Origin: Mediterraneibacter glycyrrhizinilyticus
GTDB lineage: Bacteria; Bacillota; Clostridia; Lachnospirales; Lachnospiraceae
NCBI RefSeq assembly: GCF_015560805.1
Contig: NZ_JADMSO010000012.1
Coordinates: 28,164-92,163 of the forward strand
Length of the DNA stretch: 64,000 nucleotides
Reading direction: 5' to 3'
Position numbers and translations under genes: made by a program. Shown here piece after piece: positions 62,843 through 64,000 of this stretch. The notes under the pieces were generated by a model. It had not been told where the DNA came from and searched no databases. It worked only from the letters and a program-made list of their open reading frames with translations. Each line of letters begins with the position of its first letter. The first letter of the stretch is position 1.

Positions 62843-63683
62843 TGTCTATACCGGCTATCAATTGATGAGCAGTTCCGGAATGGAAGTGCATTTATATAAG
62901 AATGCAGATATGGAAGAAATAGAAACCCATATGCATGATTTTTTTGAAGTTTATTGTCTTTTAGACGGAGAAGCATGCTTTGAGGTTGACGGACACAGTC
63001 ATCATTTATGCCGGGAAGATATTTGTCTGGTACCGCCGGGAATAAGCCATAGTGAAAAACCGGAAAAAGGAAATTATGAACGGATCATATTGTGGATCAA
63101 TCCTTGGTATTTGAACAGACTTTCTACACGAAAGACGAATCTGGCACAATGTTTTGTTTCAGTAAAGCAGGAGGGATATCTGTTTCGGGCAGATCCCTCT
63201 CACAGAACGACGATTATATCAATATTACTGGAAATGATTCAAGAAACACATGAAAAGGAATTTGGAAAGGATTTATTGAAAGATGCCTGTTTACAGAGGC
63301 TTTTGATTTTATTGAATCGTTATGAAAATTTAAATACCATGAAAGAAAAGCAGAATATACAGGAGATTATTCAATATATTAATCAGCGTTATACAGAGGA
63401 AATCCGGTTGGATTTTCTCTGTGAAAAATTTTTTATCAGCAAATTTTACCTTTCCAGAAGTTTTGAGAAAACGACAGGGAAAAGTATTTATCAATATATT
63501 TTGGAAAAGCGCATGATTTTAGCAAAGCAGTTATTAGTATATGGTGAAAAACCAACAGATATCTATGCAGTTTGTGGATTTAATCATTACAGTAATTTTT
63601 ATAGAGCGTTTGTGAAATATTATCATGTATCTCCGAAACGGTTTTTGGAGAATATGATGTATGGAGAAAGCGATATACGGTAA
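62826..63683 (+). CDS. AraC-family regulator with cupin sensor (operon-internal)
   Basis: 285 aa. The cupin domain (about 15-95) has HMHDFFEVYCLLDGEA and DICLVPPGISHSEKPE; the AraC domain (about 180-285) has IRLDFLCEKFFISKFYLSRSFEKTTGKSI and the second HTH ending FYRAFVKYYHVSPKRFLENM. The gene starts 17 bp inside the glycosidase and has only a weak ribosome site (AAGGT), which suggests coupled translation. Being last in the operon it presumably activates, it forms a positive-feedback arrangement. Codon use is AT-rich like the two genes before it. Confidence 0.9.
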   Translation: MKKFYDVYTGYQLMSSSGMEVHLYKNADMEEIETHMHDFFEVYCLLDGEACFEVDGHSHHLCREDICLVPPGISHSEKPEKGNYERIILWINPWYLNRLSTRKTNLAQCFVSVKQEGYLFRADPSHRTTIISILLEMIQETHEKEFGKDLLKDACLQRLLILLNRYENLNTMKEKQNIQEIIQYINQRYTEEIRLDFLCEKFFISKFYLSRSFEKTTGKSIYQYILEKRMILAKQLLVYGEKPTDIYAVCGFNHYSNFYRAFVKYYHVSPKRFLENMMYGESDIR

Positions 63684-63701
63684 GAGAAAATTATAGAAAA
63701 G

Positions 63702-64000
63702 GGGCTGTCGGGAAATAGATAGTTCCAAACAGGGGCAGATTTGACTCGCATGAGTCAAATCTGCCTCTGAAACTTTTCCGTAAAAAGAGAAAAAGATGGC
63801 TAACGACAACCATCTCCTCTCCGTTCCATGTTATAATGGAACTATGCAAAAACAAGATTATTATAACGAATTTTTTGAAGTAGGGCAACAGAAAATTAAC
63901 TTCAGTTTCTTCGAATTGTGTTTAGTGAATTGTAAAAGTAAATTCCATCCCTCACATATAAGCCATGGAATTTATTAATTCTCAAAATAAGTATGGCATT
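63702..64000 (+). other. Possible left end of a mobile element; truncated reading frames
   Basis: The last 317 bp have no complete gene. GGGGCTGTCGGGAAATAG at 63702-63719 resembles the end of an insertion sequence. A 17-bp hairpin GGGGCAGATTTGACTC/GAGTCAAATCTGCCTC follows (63732-63767). Further right a TATAAT lies within the palindrome GTTCCAT-N6-ATGGAAC (63823-63842), and a frame from 63844 gives only 44 residues (MQKQDYYNEFFEVGQQ...) before a stop. It may be a broken transposase start; I cannot confirm this without the sequence beyond the edge. Confidence 0.3.

Overview
This window looks like a chromosomal segment of a gut-type Lachnospiraceae (Clostridia, Bacillota). The reasons are strong GGAGG-type ribosome sites, occasional TTG starts, a split transketolase, a DUF5711/CvpA/LysM envelope cluster, several LacI and AraC regulators, and glycan loci built from cytoplasmic GH78, GH3 and GH43 enzymes with GPH symporters. 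I do not name a species. I see no rRNA, tRNA, CRISPR array, prophage or complete insertion sequence.

Left part (1-17.8 kb): the 3' end of a Ca2+-type P-ATPase is followed by a condensin-like operon, jetA-jetB-jetC (Wadjet/MksBEF type). No jetD nuclease gene lies next to it; a YfcE phosphodiesterase and a NYN-LOTUS protein follow directly. Next come a divergent merR/GNAT pair sharing a textbook MerR promoter, a GH25-LysM lysozyme with a probable small RNA at its 3' side, an OmpR-type two-component system, methionine aminopeptidase and a DUF1015 protein.

Centre (17.8-32.1 kb): uxaC and, on the opposite strand, uxaA-uxaB encode galacturonate catabolism. They flank or adjoin a LacI regulator, and three matching operators (TGTAAGNGNTTACA) tie the genes together. 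A housekeeping operon follows (small membrane protein, YbjQ, phosphofructokinase, dnaX, ybaB, recR, a second LacI), then transaldolase and a two-subunit transketolase.

Right part (32.1-64 kb): two lower-GC glycan-utilisation islands are separated by more GC-rich genes. The first has AraC, GH78, GH3 and a GPH transporter, then a Fic protein whose leader is made of 12-bp tandem repeats. A second GH78, AraC and GH43 follow. An MNT nucleotidyltransferase without a normal HEPN partner comes next, then an envelope operon (LysM, DUF5711, CvpA, LytTR regulator, GHKL kinase). A permuted membrane GH3 with candidate LytTR sites in its promoter, a soluble GH3, a GtrA protein, and a GPH transporter/six-hairpin glycosidase/AraC operon complete the region.

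Together the glycan genes suggest growth on rhamnose- and galacturonate-containing plant (pectic) glycans: oligosaccharides enter through GPH carriers, are cut inside the cell, and feed the uronate and pentose-phosphate routes. The most unusual signals are the jetABC operon lacking jetD, a C-rich structured small-RNA candidate near 10.7-10.8 kb, and short tandem repeats occupying the 5' leaders of two different genes.
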